Notes: generated by a model not told the origin, from the sequence alone. A stretch of DNA of 64,000 nt from a bacterium (GCA_035691305.1 DASSJF010000026.1:1-64000), one strand, 5' to 3'; numbered from the stretch's first letter, positions 51,680 through 60,980 are shown. Program-made: numbers and translations.

Positions 51680-52762
51680 TCAATGCTGAAGTGTCTCGAA
51701 GACCGAAACCGCGGCAAGGGCCGCCCAGACATGGTACTGAGCCCGCTGCTGCAACGGGGCGCTGCGCCCCACCTCGAGGCCGAATCCCGGGCCATATCGC
51801 GCCGTGGTATAGGCAAGTTGGGTCTCCTGCATGTCGGATTTGACGACCTCTTCTACGAGGATGCCATCGCCGAGGTCGTACATGTTCACGCCGCCGTCCG
51901 GGAAGTGCGGCGCCAGTTGCTTCAGGTTGAGCAGGCCGACGTTGTGCCGCTTCATTTCAGCGATGATGCCATTCGCGATTCGCTCGGCGGGCTTATTGCC
52001 GGCAATCGGCGGGATAATCATGTAGAAACCGGCCCCAAATCCCTCGTGCAGGTCCAGACTCAGACCGGGCCGCACGCGGTCGATCACGGCCTGCACGACT
52101 TTGATGTCCGCGGGCGCCGACGGCACGCCGAACAGCCGGTTCAAGTTTTTCAACTCACCCTCCGCGGTGATCGGGCACGTATAGGCGCGTTCAAAAACGC
52201 CGCAGCCTTCGCTTTGTGGCTGGTTGGTCGGAACGACGACGCGCTTTCCGGCGAGTTGTTCGCGGAGCTCCGGACGCTCCGCGAGCAGCGCCTTGATCTT
52301 GAGCCAGACTTTGCTCGGGCCGAACACCGTCGGCGTAAATTCCATCGCCGCAAACCCGAAGTCGCCGATGAGGGCCAGAGTCAGGCCGTCTTCATCGACG
52401 ACGACCTTGCCGCGGCGCCTGAGGATCGCCGCCAGTTCGGTGTTTGTAGAGAAGTCCGGCGCGGCACCTCCGAGGGCGAAGGCAAGATACCGGTGATAAC
52501 CCTCGAGGCCCATCGGGTCGCGGTTTGGCACAAGATAGACCGTGTGGTCGGTCTTCAGCTCGCGCAGCAGCCGCAGCGCCGATACAACGCCGGCGGGCTC
52601 CGAAGCGTGGCTGCCCGCCGTGATGACGATGGGCGGCGACTTCGCGCCGCCGTACTTCACCAGATAGATCGGGAGGCCGTTGGCGACCCGATGAATGACG
52701 GAATACTCGTGCCCCGACTCTTTGATCTCACTGAGAATCTCGTCGTTCGTGTTTACCGCCAT
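51680..52762 (-). CDS. M14/aspartoacylase-superfamily zinc hydrolase
   Basis: Zinc carboxypeptidase-fold hydrolase of 360 aa. H52 and E55 in GSHASEPAG and H239 in LDLHEGFG are the metal ligands, NLNR (207-210) is the substrate-binding Asn-Arg, and E in GLEVG near the end is the likely base. PNRDPMG also matches the superfamily. It differs from the two HGDE-type deacylases at 4062 and 30267. Encoded first in front of an SBP-permease set, it likely cleaves an amide or peptide bond of the same transported compounds; the substrate is unknown. Confidence 0.82.
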   Translation of the reverse strand: MAVNTNDEILSEIKESGHEYSVIHRVANGLPIYLVKYGGAKSPPIVITAGSHASEPAGVVSALRLLRELKTDHTVYLVPNRDPMGLEGYHRYLAFALGGAAPDFSTNTELAAILRRRGKVVVDEDGLTLALIGDFGFAAMEFTPTVFGPSKVWLKIKALLAERPELREQLAGKRVVVPTNQPQSEGCGVFERAYTCPITAEGELKNLNRLFGVPSAPADIKVVQAVIDRVRPGLSLDLHEGFGAGFYMIIPPIAGNKPAERIANGIIAEMKRHNVGLLNLKQLAPHFPDGGVNMYDLGDGILVEEVVKSDMQETQLAYTTARYGPGFGLEVGRSAPLQQRAQYHVWAALAAVSVFETLQH

Positions 52763-52843
52763 TGATCACCCTCTCGGGACTGCGTCTGGAGCGCCATCAC
52801 GGTCTGCCGCCTGGCCTCACCCCCTGCGCGCCGCCGAGACGCC

Positions 52844-53701
52844 TCATCGGTTGCGCAGTTTCGGATCCATCGCGTCGCGCAGTGCGTCGCCGAGCAGGTT
52901 GAACGACCATACCGCAAAGAAGATCGCCAGCGATGGAAATACCACCAGCTGCGGCGCGGCGCGCAGATACTGCCGGCCGGAGCTGGCGATCGCCCCCCAC
53001 TCCGGTGTCGGCGCATTGACGCCGAGGCCGAGGAAACTCAGCGCCGCGGCCGCGAGGATCGCGGTCCCCATTTCGAGTGTGGCGTAGGTCACGATCGGCG
53101 CAGTCGTCTGCGGTAGGATGTGGCGGATAACGACACGTACGTCGGTCGCGCCGACGGCGCGGGCCGCTTCGACGAACGTCTCCTCTTTGAACGTGAGGAT
53201 GTGGGCTCGGACCAGCCTCGCAAACGGCGGGATGCGCCCGAGGCCGATCGCGATGAACAGGTTGGCAAACCCGGGACCAAGAATCGCCACGACGGCGATC
53301 GCCCGCAGCATGAACGGGAACGCCATGATAATGTCCACCAGGCGCATCAAAATCGCGTCCGCGCGGCGCGAAACGCCGGACAGAACGCCCATCGCTCCGC
53401 CAGCCGCGAGCCCGAACACGACCGACAAAAGGCCGATGGCGAGCGAGACCCGAGCGCCGAAAATAATCCGGCTCAGAATGTCCCGGCCGACTTCGTCCTG
53501 TCCAAGCCAATGGGCCCGCGACGGTGGCTGCAGGCGGTCTAGCAGCGACGTCGTCAGGGGATTGAACGGCGCGATCAGCGGTGCTGCCACGGCCGCAAGC
53601 ACGTACACCGCGAGCACAGCCGCCGCGATCCGGGCGGCTCGTTCGCGCCACAGGCGCGACGCCACATCCCTCCAGTAACCGCGCGGCGTGCCGGCGCTCA
53701 C
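52844..53701 (-). CDS. Peptide/opine-type ABC transporter permease, DppC family
   Basis: Inner-membrane permease of 285 aa: anchor helix, HWLGQDEVGRDILSR, EAA loop (ETFVEAARAVGATDVRV) and LLGDALRDAMDPKLR at the end. The GTG start overlaps the DppB stop as GTGA; the longer open frame upstream lies inside the DppB gene in another frame. An 80-bp gap with no recognisable signal separates it from the M14-like gene, so the next set may be cotranscribed. Confidence 0.92.
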   Translation of the reverse strand: MSAGTPRGYWRDVASRLWRERAARIAAAVLAVYVLAAVAAPLIAPFNPLTTSLLDRLQPPSRAHWLGQDEVGRDILSRIIFGARVSLAIGLLSVVFGLAAGGAMGVLSGVSRRADAILMRLVDIIMAFPFMLRAIAVVAILGPGFANLFIAIGLGRIPPFARLVRAHILTFKEETFVEAARAVGATDVRVVIRHILPQTTAPIVTYATLEMGTAILAAAALSFLGLGVNAPTPEWGAIASSGRQYLRAAPQLVVFPSLAIFFAVWSFNLLGDALRDAMDPKLRNR

Positions 53702-54642
53702 GAGTAGCGCACGCGGGGATCGACGACGGCGTACCCGAGGTCCACGAGGAGATTCATGCCGACGGCGAAGGCGGCTTTGACCATGAGCACGCCCTGAATC
53801 AGCGGCATGTCCTTGACAAGAATTGCGGCGACGACGAGGCGTCCCAGGCCCGGCCAGGCAAAGATCGTTTCGACGACGACGGCACCGGACAGAAGCTGCG
53901 CGAAGACCACCCCGAAGAGCGTCAATACCGGCAGCAGCCCGGGACGCAGAGCGTGCTTGATGACGACCGTAAGGCGCGGCAGTCCCTTGGCGCGAGCGGT
54001 GCGGACGTAGTCGGTGCCGAGTGTTTCCAACAGAGATGTCCGTGTCATTCGCGCGACCGGCGCCAGCATCTCGAAGCCGAGCGCGAGCGCGGGCAGCACT
54101 AAGTACCGAAGGCCCTGCCACGACGTGAAATTCGGACCGCGCCCACCGAGCGGGAACCATCCCGCTTTGAACGCCAGCACGAACAGCACCAGCAGCGCGA
54201 TCGAAAACCCGGGAAACGAGACACCCAGCACGGCCGCACTCATCACGGCGCGATCGACGTAGGTGCCTCTTGCCGCGGCGGCCACCGTGCCGAGCGCGAC
54301 GCCCAAAGCTGTGGACCAGGCGACCGCGGCAACCGCGAGGATGACCGTGTTGGGCAGCGCGCGGGCGAGCTGTCCAAACACCGGAGTTCCGGTGACGATG
54401 GATGTGCCGAAATCGGCGTGGAAGAGCACGCCGCTCAAGAACCGCCAATACTGGATGGGAAGCGGCAGATTCAAGCCGAGGTTCTCGCGGATCTGATCGA
54501 CGATGCGCCGGGGAGCATGCTCACCGGCGATGAAGAGCGCCGGATCTCCCGGAATGAGATGCAGAAGAAAAAACGCGGCCGTCATCGCCCCGAGTATAAC
54601 GGGGACGCTGATCAGCGTTCGGCGGAGTGCGTAGCTCCGCAT
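53698..54642 (-). CDS. Peptide/opine-type ABC transporter permease, DppB family
   Basis: Inner-membrane permease of 314 aa with MRSYALRRTL, LLHLIPGDP, about six helices, EAA loop (TDYVRTARAKGLPRLTV) and the end VVDPRVRYS. The ATG is used rather than a GTG one codon upstream. It follows the binding-protein stop by 13 bp and is coupled to the DppC-type gene. Confidence 0.92.
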   Translation of the reverse strand: MRSYALRRTLISVPVILGAMTAAFFLLHLIPGDPALFIAGEHAPRRIVDQIRENLGLNLPLPIQYWRFLSGVLFHADFGTSIVTGTPVFGQLARALPNTVILAVAAVAWSTALGVALGTVAAAARGTYVDRAVMSAAVLGVSFPGFSIALLVLFVLAFKAGWFPLGGRGPNFTSWQGLRYLVLPALALGFEMLAPVARMTRTSLLETLGTDYVRTARAKGLPRLTVVIKHALRPGLLPVLTLFGVVFAQLLSGAVVVETIFAWPGLGRLVVAAILVKDMPLIQGVLMVKAAFAVGMNLLVDLGYAVVDPRVRYS

Positions 54643-54655
54643 CACACCGCGGCCG

Positions 54656-56287
54656 TCACTGCGTCCGGATGCTCCACACGTCGAGCAGTTTCCCGAGGGC
54701 GGTGTTGAGCCAGACGGCGCCGGTAAAATCTCGAAGCGTGCGGCTGTTTACGAGATTGAGCTCAGTGATCCAATAAATCGGCACAACCAGGGCTTGGTCG
54801 GCCACGACCATCTTCTGCAGCTGCGCCGCCGCGTCGAGCGCAGCCCGCTCATCCGGGGCCGAATGGAACGTCTGGATCCACCGATCGGTCTGTGCGTCCT
54901 TCCACCCGAACGGATTAGTCCCCGGGACGTTCGTGGAGAGCAAGTATTGATCGAATTCGTCCGCCGTGCCTTCGAAATTGTAGATTTCCATTTCGACCCC
55001 GCCCGCGCGGCGCAAGGGATAGAGCCGTCCGCGCTCCAGCAGTTCGATGTCGGCGCCGATGCCGATCGAGGCCAGGCTTTCCTTGATCACGACGGCGATA
55101 TCCTGATATCTCGGCAGGCCCATGAGCTTGAGACCCTTGAGCACCACGCCGCCCTTCTCACGAAAGCCTTCGGCGTTGACCTTCCAGCCTGCCGTATCGA
55201 GGAGTTGCCTCGCCTTCGCCGGATCGTAACCGGGAGCGACACGCTCGATCCCCTTCCAATAGCCGTACGCCAACGGATGCAAGATATCGACCGCCGGCGT
55301 CCCGGTCGGGAAAAGGATCGACGCGGCGATGCGCTTCCGGTCCACGGCCCGGGCGACCGCCTCCCGCACCGCGAGGTCTCTGAGATGGGGGAACGCCGTA
55401 TTCAAGATCAAACCCCGGGTGTCGGTGACCGGCCGCCGCGTTACATCAACCCGTCCCCGCAGGCCCGGCGCCCGCGCGAGCAGGCTCGGATCGGTGCTGT
55501 GGGTGAACAGATCGACGTCGCCGTTCTCGAGCATCAGTTCGGCGGTGGTGAGTTCGGGGACCACACGCCACACCAACCGCCGAATACGCGCGGGACCGCG
55601 GTTCTGGTATCCTGCCGGGCCCCACTTGTAGTTGTCAAACCGCTCATAAATGATCTGCTCGTTGAAGGAGCGCGAAACGAACCTGAACGGCCCGGTGCCG
55701 TCCACAACCGTTCGGCCGAATTCTTTGCCCGCCCGGTCGACGGACTCGCGGTTGAGCACCGATGTCGCCGGATTCGACATGACGTCGAGGAACATTCGGT
55801 CCGGTCGAGTCAAGTGCACGACGACCGTCGCCGGATCCGGTGTCTCGACACGGTCGACGATGGTAACCAGGTAGCCAAACGGCGAGCCGGATTGCTTGTC
55901 CTTAAGACGCTCCAGCGAATACTTCACGTCCGCCGATGTCATGTGGCGGCCGCTGTGGAACTCGATATCCTTGCGAAGAGTAAATGTGTAGGTCTTGCCG
56001 TCCGCGCCGACACGCCATGACGAAGCGAGGAGCGGCACCAGCCGTAACTGATTGTCTTTCGCGAGCAGCGTATCGAACATCAACAAGCCCTGTTCCTGGC
56101 TGGCGGTGCCCGTCCCAACGGTCGGATCAAGGCTTTCGGGATCGGAGCGGTCGACGTGGATCAAGATCCCATTGGTCGAAATGCTCTCGGCGCCCGAAGC
56201 CGGATTGCTCCACGGGAGCACGTACAACGCGAGCAGCGTGGTCAGAACCGCCACGGGCAAACGCAATTCGTTGCGAATCAGACGCAT
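54656..56287 (-). CDS. ABC transporter substrate-binding protein, family 5
   Basis: Exported binding protein of 543 aa with a Sec signal (about residues 9-32, ending near ASGAES). DPESLDPT, DIEFHSGRHMTSADVKYSLERL, GTGPFRFVSR, LAVREAVARAVDR and DPAKARQLLDTAGW identify family 5. The ATG has GGGGGAGG 5-6 nt upstream, which excludes the longer frame. It belongs to the operon of the SorC regulator, after PrpD-family, M24 and cyclodeaminase-family genes, so its ligand is probably what those enzymes degrade. Confidence 0.93.
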   Translation of the reverse strand: MRLIRNELRLPVAVLTTLLALYVLPWSNPASGAESISTNGILIHVDRSDPESLDPTVGTGTASQEQGLLMFDTLLAKDNQLRLVPLLASSWRVGADGKTYTFTLRKDIEFHSGRHMTSADVKYSLERLKDKQSGSPFGYLVTIVDRVETPDPATVVVHLTRPDRMFLDVMSNPATSVLNRESVDRAGKEFGRTVVDGTGPFRFVSRSFNEQIIYERFDNYKWGPAGYQNRGPARIRRLVWRVVPELTTAELMLENGDVDLFTHSTDPSLLARAPGLRGRVDVTRRPVTDTRGLILNTAFPHLRDLAVREAVARAVDRKRIAASILFPTGTPAVDILHPLAYGYWKGIERVAPGYDPAKARQLLDTAGWKVNAEGFREKGGVVLKGLKLMGLPRYQDIAVVIKESLASIGIGADIELLERGRLYPLRRAGGVEMEIYNFEGTADEFDQYLLSTNVPGTNPFGWKDAQTDRWIQTFHSAPDERAALDAAAQLQKMVVADQALVVPIYWITELNLVNSRTLRDFTGAVWLNTALGKLLDVWSIRTQ

Positions 56288-56323
56288 GAGGCCTCCCCCC
56301 GTCGCTCCTTCGCACAATAAACT

Positions 56324-57313
56324 CTAGATGGCCAACGGAAACCCCAGGCCCGCACCCACCGCCTTGCGGTACACGTGATGCGCGACGGCAACGTCTTGGG
56401 ATACCAAACCAACCGTCTTGATGACGATGCGCTCCTCTGGCCGTTCGCGACCAGGTTTGCACCCTGCGACGACTTCCCAAATCGCGCCGTAGATGCCGCC
56501 CTCAGGCATCAATCCGGCCTGCACGACCGGACGTAACAAGGCCGCGACATCGTCCACCTCATCGGCCACAACCTTGTCGGCGCTGCCGTACAGTCGGTGG
56601 TCGATCTCGTCGTTCCCCACGGTCACTACACAGGCGCCCGGCGCCACCCAGTCACGCATCACGAGCGGCGTGCCGGCCGTCGTCGCCACAAAGATAAGAT
56701 CGGCGCCTTCGCACGCCTCCCGAACCGTATCGCACCGTTCGACGACCAGCCCGATCTCGCCGCTCATCTCCGCCGCGAAGCGCACGGCCGACTCGGGGCG
56801 ACGGGATGAGACCCGCACCACGGTGAGCGGAAAGGTCTCGCGAAGCGCGAGCAGGCCCGTGCGGGCGAGATTGCCGGCGCCGACGATCGCGACCACCCGA
56901 GTATTGGGACGGGCCAGATGTTTGGCGCCGACTACGGCGGCGGCCGTCGTGCGGATGGAGTAATTCCAATGTTCGTCCACCATCGCGAGCAGGACGCCCG
57001 TCCGCGGATCGGTCAGCAGGACCAAGCGGGTCGACTGCGGGGCACTTGTCCCCGAGCCGTCGGGATTGACGACGTAGGCGACAATACGAACACCGAGGAT
57101 GGGAATCGACTCGAGCACACAACCCTTCACGTGCGAGTATATCGGCTGCGTGCGACCGTGGATCGTGAAGCGCGGCGGCTCGCACATGGTGATCTCGCCG
57201 CGCGCGTGCATGGCGAAGACCTCTTCCGTCACGTGAAGCGCGTCGCGCACAGACAACAGCCGGCGCGTGTGCGCGAGCGGGACATAGAGTGGACTGGAAA
57301 CGGCCGCGGTCAC
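56324..57313 (-). CDS. Ornithine cyclodeaminase/mu-crystallin family protein
   Basis: NAD(P)-dependent enzyme of 329 aa. The cofactor motif IVGAGNLAR (143-151), RTTAAAVVGAKHLA upstream of it and VTVGNDEID are typical. The residue where cyclodeaminases usually have a catalytic lysine appears to be R77 (GVRIVAY), which favours an imine reductase or dehydrogenase (ketimine reductase, opine-like or iminosuccinate reductase) over ornithine cyclodeaminase. The stop is 37 bp above the SBP start; the GTG start overlaps the M24 stop as GTGA. Works presumably on an imino or N-substituted amino acid. Confidence 0.87.
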   Translation of the reverse strand: MTAAVSSPLYVPLAHTRRLLSVRDALHVTEEVFAMHARGEITMCEPPRFTIHGRTQPIYSHVKGCVLESIPILGVRIVAYVVNPDGSGTSAPQSTRLVLLTDPRTGVLLAMVDEHWNYSIRTTAAAVVGAKHLARPNTRVVAIVGAGNLARTGLLALRETFPLTVVRVSSRRPESAVRFAAEMSGEIGLVVERCDTVREACEGADLIFVATTAGTPLVMRDWVAPGACVVTVGNDEIDHRLYGSADKVVADEVDDVAALLRPVVQAGLMPEGGIYGAIWEVVAGCKPGRERPEERIVIKTVGLVSQDVAVAHHVYRKAVGAGLGFPLAI

Positions 57314-58431
57314 CGGCCCGCTCCGATGATGCTGAGCACTTCCGCGCCGCGCGATAACAGCTCGCCGCCCGACTCGGTCACTACCACATCTTCCTCGATG
57401 TGGATTCGCTGGCCCGAGGCGCTCATAAACCTCGGCTCGGGCGTCAGAATCATCCCCGGCTCCAGCACTGTCTCGTCCACCAGGCTGATCGAAGGCGGAT
57501 CGGAAGCAACCCCAAACCCGTGGCCCACCCGCTTATTCGCGTCAAGCGGCGGCAGACCAAGGCGCACCATGTCCTCGCTCGTCTGGCGAGCCAGGTCGCA
57601 GCAACGGACACCCGGCCCGATCCGTTTGATCAGGTTGTGGGTAAGTTCCCAGATCATCGCGAACTCGCGCTTTTGCTGATCGCTCGGCGGCCCGAACACG
57701 GCCATCCGCGCGAGATCCGACCGGTAGCCTTCGTAGGTCAGGCCGAAGTCACACCACAGCCAGTCGCCACGGCGGTAAGTGTGACGGAACGCATGGCCCT
57801 CGAGTCCGAACTCCATGTGCCCGAGTTGACCGCCGGTGTCGAGCATCTCGCCCTCAAAGATCCGTTGCGCCCGGGCAACATCCATACCGGGCTCGAGCCG
57901 CGCCAACGTCCTGGCCCAAGCTTCCGTAGCCATGCGGCACGCGGCACGCATCCGGTCCACCTCCCAGGCCGCCTTCACCATGCGAATGTGGTTGAAAACG
58001 GCGCTCGCGTCTACGATGGTCATCGACGGCAGCGCCCGCTGGACGGCCAGGAAATCATTGTACGAGATGCCGAGCCGCTGAAACTCACCGATCTCACATC
58101 CGAGATTCGCGCGGCTGAGGCCAAGCTCGCGCAACGCTTGCGGAATCAGTTCAAGCGGAAACGGCACGTCGATGTAGGTTCTGATGTTGGTCACCGGTGC
58201 GGTCGCGCGGACCTGAGGTTCATCGCGGCCGTATACGATCATGCAGGGCTCCGCCCGCAGCGGCAGGATCATGATCATGGGACGCTGCCGGCCGTCGAAC
58301 TGCTCGCTCCGATGACCGGTGAACAGCCAGTAGTTGTACTTTTCCGTCACCAGCAGCGCGTCGATGCCGCGCGGTTCCATGAGGCACCGCGCGCGCGCCC
58401 ACTGTTCTCGAATTCCGTCACCGTCCGCCAT
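57310..58431 (-). CDS. M24 family metallopeptidase (Xaa-Pro aminopeptidase/creatinase fold)
   Basis: Hydrolase of 373 aa with ligands D228 (CDFGL), D239 (RSDLARM), H304 (VGHGFGV), E332 (PEPRFM) and E346 (IEEDVVVTE). A creatinase-like N-terminal domain precedes the catalytic domain (about 150-373). GGGGAGAG lies before the ATG, and the gene overlaps the PrpD-family stop by 14 bp. Second M24 gene of the window; not closely similar to the one at 31285. Could act on an Xaa-Pro-like peptide or on a creatine-like or ectoine-like C-N bond. Confidence 0.9.
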   Translation of the reverse strand: MADGDGIREQWARARCLMEPRGIDALLVTEKYNYWLFTGHRSEQFDGRQRPMIMILPLRAEPCMIVYGRDEPQVRATAPVTNIRTYIDVPFPLELIPQALRELGLSRANLGCEIGEFQRLGISYNDFLAVQRALPSMTIVDASAVFNHIRMVKAAWEVDRMRAACRMATEAWARTLARLEPGMDVARAQRIFEGEMLDTGGQLGHMEFGLEGHAFRHTYRRGDWLWCDFGLTYEGYRSDLARMAVFGPPSDQQKREFAMIWELTHNLIKRIGPGVRCCDLARQTSEDMVRLGLPPLDANKRVGHGFGVASDPPSISLVDETVLEPGMILTPEPRFMSASGQRIHIEEDVVVTESGGELLSRGAEVLSIIGAGR

Positions 58432-59830
58432 TCGGTCTCTCCCCCGCCCACTGCATCGGCTCTAGCAGCACGTCGGCCAGCTCTGTGACGTTCGTCATCG
58501 ACGGAAGCCGCCCGCTCAACGCGACGATGTCCGACCGCGGTGTCGCCAGCCCGACGTTGCGCATGACAAACTCCGTGCGTGTGAACGGGCTTTCCGGGCT
58601 GCCGCGATGCGCGCGCCTTCGTCCAACAACTGTGCGCCCATCGCGCGTTACGATCGACACAGACGCGGAAGACCGGGACGCGGGAGAGCCGCCTGCGGCC
58701 GCCTCGGGGCCGATGCCGACCAGCGCGGCCAGACGCAACACACCAGGGTCGGCCAGCCGATCGGGGGCGAACGCCTCGTAGAACGTGTCGGAAGAAGGAA
58801 CGTCAGGTGCCTTCAACAGAGCGGCGCCCAACGAGAATGGCAGACTCCGCTGCGCCTCCCGGGTGCCAGCGGGCCGGCGCTGGCGGTCGAAGGACGCGGC
58901 CAAAACCGCCGCCATGGCCGGAGGAAGGGTAACATCGATGTGTTCGATGTCTTGGGGAGCGATCCGGTGTTCCCGGACGAGGTCGATCGCGGTGTCCACC
59001 GCTGAATGGAAATCGGTGCTGTGTGCATACGGCTTGTAGGCTACGTCGTGAACCGTCCAGCGGCTCAGCGGCGCGAAGAGCGGGGCCGTGTCATAAGCGG
59101 CCTCACCCGCAACCGCCCACAGCAGACCACCCGGCGCTTCCAACATATCGGCCGGGCCCTGGAGATCGCGCCGGGCCAACAAGGCCGCGCCGACGCCCGC
59201 CGACGCGGCCCAGCCGGCCTGGAGCGGTTTAGTCGTCGCGGCGGGTCCGAAGTGCACGAGACCGGCCGCGCGCGTGGCTGCGATCGCCATCGCGTGGGCC
59301 TGCTGCGGAGCGGTGAGGCCCAGCACCGTGGCCGCCGCCGCCGCGGCGGCCACGGTGCCGAACACCGACGTCGGATGAAACCCGCGGCGGTACATCGTTC
59401 CCACCACGGAGGTGCGTCCCAAACGGCAGGCGATTTCGTACCCGACCAGCACGGCGCGCAGCAATTCCGGCCCCGAGGCAGCCACCGCCTCGGCGGCCGC
59501 AAGCGCCGCCGGCACGACCACGGCCATCGGATGCATGTCGGTCGGAGCGTGAAAATCATCCAGCCCGAGCGCATGGGCCGCGGTCCCGTTCACGAATGCG
59601 GCGAAGACGGCAGGAACCCGGAATCCGCCGACGGCGGCCGACGTTCGAGTACCGCTCATTTCCTCCACATGCCCCCGAACCGCGGCCACCTCGGCCCGGT
59701 TCCGGGCGGCAAGACACAGGGCGAGACAATCGGCCACCCGGTCGGCCGCCGCGGCGGCAGCGTCGTCAGGCACCGGCGCGGCGCTGATCCGAGCCAATGC
59801 GGCCGACGCGGTCTCCAACGGCTTAGTCAC
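58418..59830 (-). CDS. MmgE/PrpD family protein
   Basis: Protein of 470 aa of the 2-methylcitrate dehydratase fold: ADCLALCLAAR near residue 35, FVNGTAAHALGLDDFH, a GYEIACRLG helix and RRGFHPTSVFG, then a C-terminal domain with SRWTVHDVAYKPYAHS. The family includes 2-methylcitrate dehydratase, cis-aconitate decarboxylase and iminodisuccinate epimerase. No other methylcitrate-cycle gene is present, so propionate metabolism is unlikely; dehydration or epimerisation of a polycarboxylate is a better guess. The GTG start overlaps the SorC-family stop (GTGA). Confidence 0.88.
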   Translation of the reverse strand: MTKPLETASAALARISAAPVPDDAAAAAADRVADCLALCLAARNRAEVAAVRGHVEEMSGTRTSAAVGGFRVPAVFAAFVNGTAAHALGLDDFHAPTDMHPMAVVVPAALAAAEAVAASGPELLRAVLVGYEIACRLGRTSVVGTMYRRGFHPTSVFGTVAAAAAAATVLGLTAPQQAHAMAIAATRAAGLVHFGPAATTKPLQAGWAASAGVGAALLARRDLQGPADMLEAPGGLLWAVAGEAAYDTAPLFAPLSRWTVHDVAYKPYAHSTDFHSAVDTAIDLVREHRIAPQDIEHIDVTLPPAMAAVLAASFDRQRRPAGTREAQRSLPFSLGAALLKAPDVPSSDTFYEAFAPDRLADPGVLRLAALVGIGPEAAAGGSPASRSSASVSIVTRDGRTVVGRRRAHRGSPESPFTRTEFVMRNVGLATPRSDIVALSGRLPSMTNVTELADVLLEPMQWAGERPNGGR

Positions 59831-60867
59831 GGACCGCGCATGTCCCCGGCGGTTGCCGCGTTACTTGCGCGTGCGCCCGGCGACACCGCCGCGGCCCGTG
59901 CGTCACGATCCAGCGCAACGCGTGCGGTTCCTTCGTCGGTAATGAGCGCGTCGATGTAGCCTCCGCGCAACGCGCCGAGCAGAGCCGGTACTTTGGCGGC
60001 ACCGTGAACCACACAGATCTTCATCGGTATCCGCCGCAACTCGTCGAGATCGAGCCCCACGGTCCGGGGGTACGGGTCTTCTTTCAACGGCCGTCCCTCA
60101 ACGTCGATGAACCGCCCCAGGATATCCCCGACCGCTCCGCGCGCCCGCAGACGCGCCATCAACGCCGGCCGCAGCATCCCCACCCGAACCATCGCCGCGC
60201 GATCCGACGCGGCGCCGATGCCGAAAATCGCCTTGGTTGCCCGGCGGCCCGCTTTGAGCACCTCGCTGATGGTACGGTCGGACGCGATCGCGCGGCAGAG
60301 CGCCGGAGAGTCGACGATCGTCGGCACCAGGAGAAACAGTGCCCGGCCGCCCAACCGCTCGGCGGTTGTGCCGGCCAGATCGAAGGCATTCATATCCACC
60401 GGACCCTTGGCCAGCGCTCCGTTGAGCACAACAACGGTCAGTCCTCGGATCGGCCGCCGCGGCAGATATTGCGCCACGGCGTGCAGCGTGGATCCCCAAG
60501 ACGTCCCCAACACGTCCCCGGCGCGCAGGACGTGCGCCAGGTAGTCGGCCGCCGCTGAGCCCACCTCGGCGGCCGCCGCTTCAGCCGGCGCTCGCACGAC
60601 GACCGCGTCGGCAAGCCCGAACCGCCGCTTCAGGCCGCTGCCGAGTTCGAGCAGCGGCGTCGATGCATGGTTGATCCGGATCTCGAGCACGGCACGCTGC
60701 TGCGCGCGCCGCAGCGCCCGCATCACGCGCTGGCGGCTCATCCCAAGCAGCCGGCCTATCGCCTCCTGCGTCTTCCCGTCGCGATGATAGTACCAGGCGA
60801 TGCGCGCCAGTAGCGCGGTGTCGCCGTCTTCATGGCGCGCCGTAACATTTGTTATAGACGTCGCCAT
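59827..60867 (-). CDS. SorC/DeoR-type sugar-binding transcriptional regulator
   Basis: Regulator of 346 aa. The HTH lies at about residues 25-52 (YYHRDGKTQEAIGRLLGMS then RQRVMRAL), followed by the SorC sugar-binding domain (about 65-325) with GTSWGSTL and DALITDEGTA. The family forms tetramers that bind two operators and respond to phosphorylated sugars. Start candidates are ATG 60867, ATG 60882 and GTG 60951; none has a clear ribosome-binding site and 60867 gives the usual family length. It heads an eleven-gene minus-strand run and faces a divergent transporter operon. One of its probable operators lies inside its own first codons. Confidence 0.87.
   Translation of the reverse strand: MATSITNVTARHEDGDTALLARIAWYYHRDGKTQEAIGRLLGMSRQRVMRALRRAQQRAVLEIRINHASTPLLELGSGLKRRFGLADAVVVRAPAEAAAAEVGSAAADYLAHVLRAGDVLGTSWGSTLHAVAQYLPRRPIRGLTVVVLNGALAKGPVDMNAFDLAGTTAERLGGRALFLLVPTIVDSPALCRAIASDRTISEVLKAGRRATKAIFGIGAASDRAAMVRVGMLRPALMARLRARGAVGDILGRFIDVEGRPLKEDPYPRTVGLDLDELRRIPMKICVVHGAAKVPALLGALRGGYIDALITDEGTARVALDRDARAAAVSPGARASNAATAGDMRGP
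60843..60854. promoter_or_regulatory. SorC operator candidate, site 1
   Basis: Perfect palindrome TAACA-TT-TGTTA, unusually AT-rich for this DNA, at codons 5-8 of the chosen SorC frame. The complement TAACAAATGTTA is matched at 10 of 12 bases by site 2. The two centres are 126 bp apart, about twelve helical turns, as needed for a looping tetramer. Confidence 0.6.
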
Positions 60868-60968
60868 ATGTTCTACAGACATCCGCGACGGCAGGTGATT
60901 TTCCTGCGCGGTGCCCGCAGGAGGCGAGGCGGCGGGATGTCGTACCACCAATCAACATAGACGGTCCA

Positions 60969-60980
60969 GGACAAATGTTA
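60969..60980. promoter_or_regulatory. SorC operator candidate, site 2
   Basis: GGACAAATGTTA, followed by CG; the 12 bases ACAAATGTTACG (60970-60981) are the exact reverse complement of 60841-60852. It lies just above the GGAGGT of the divergent binding-protein gene, a position where a bound repressor would block transcription of that operon. Between the two sites lies a looser repeat GCAGG-7 nt-CCTGC (60891-60907) whose meaning is unclear. Confidence 0.6.

Noticed and set aside
58418-59830. Methylcitrate-cycle enzyme (PrpD sensu stricto)
   Set aside because: No prpB, prpC or acnM homologs are near; the MmgE/PrpD family covers several unrelated reactions, so only the family name is supported.
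60891-60907. GCAGG-7 nt-CCTGC as a third copy of the RpiR-type operator
   Set aside because: The arms are shorter, the spacer is 7 instead of 2 bp, and the flanking bases of the 22-bp element are absent.
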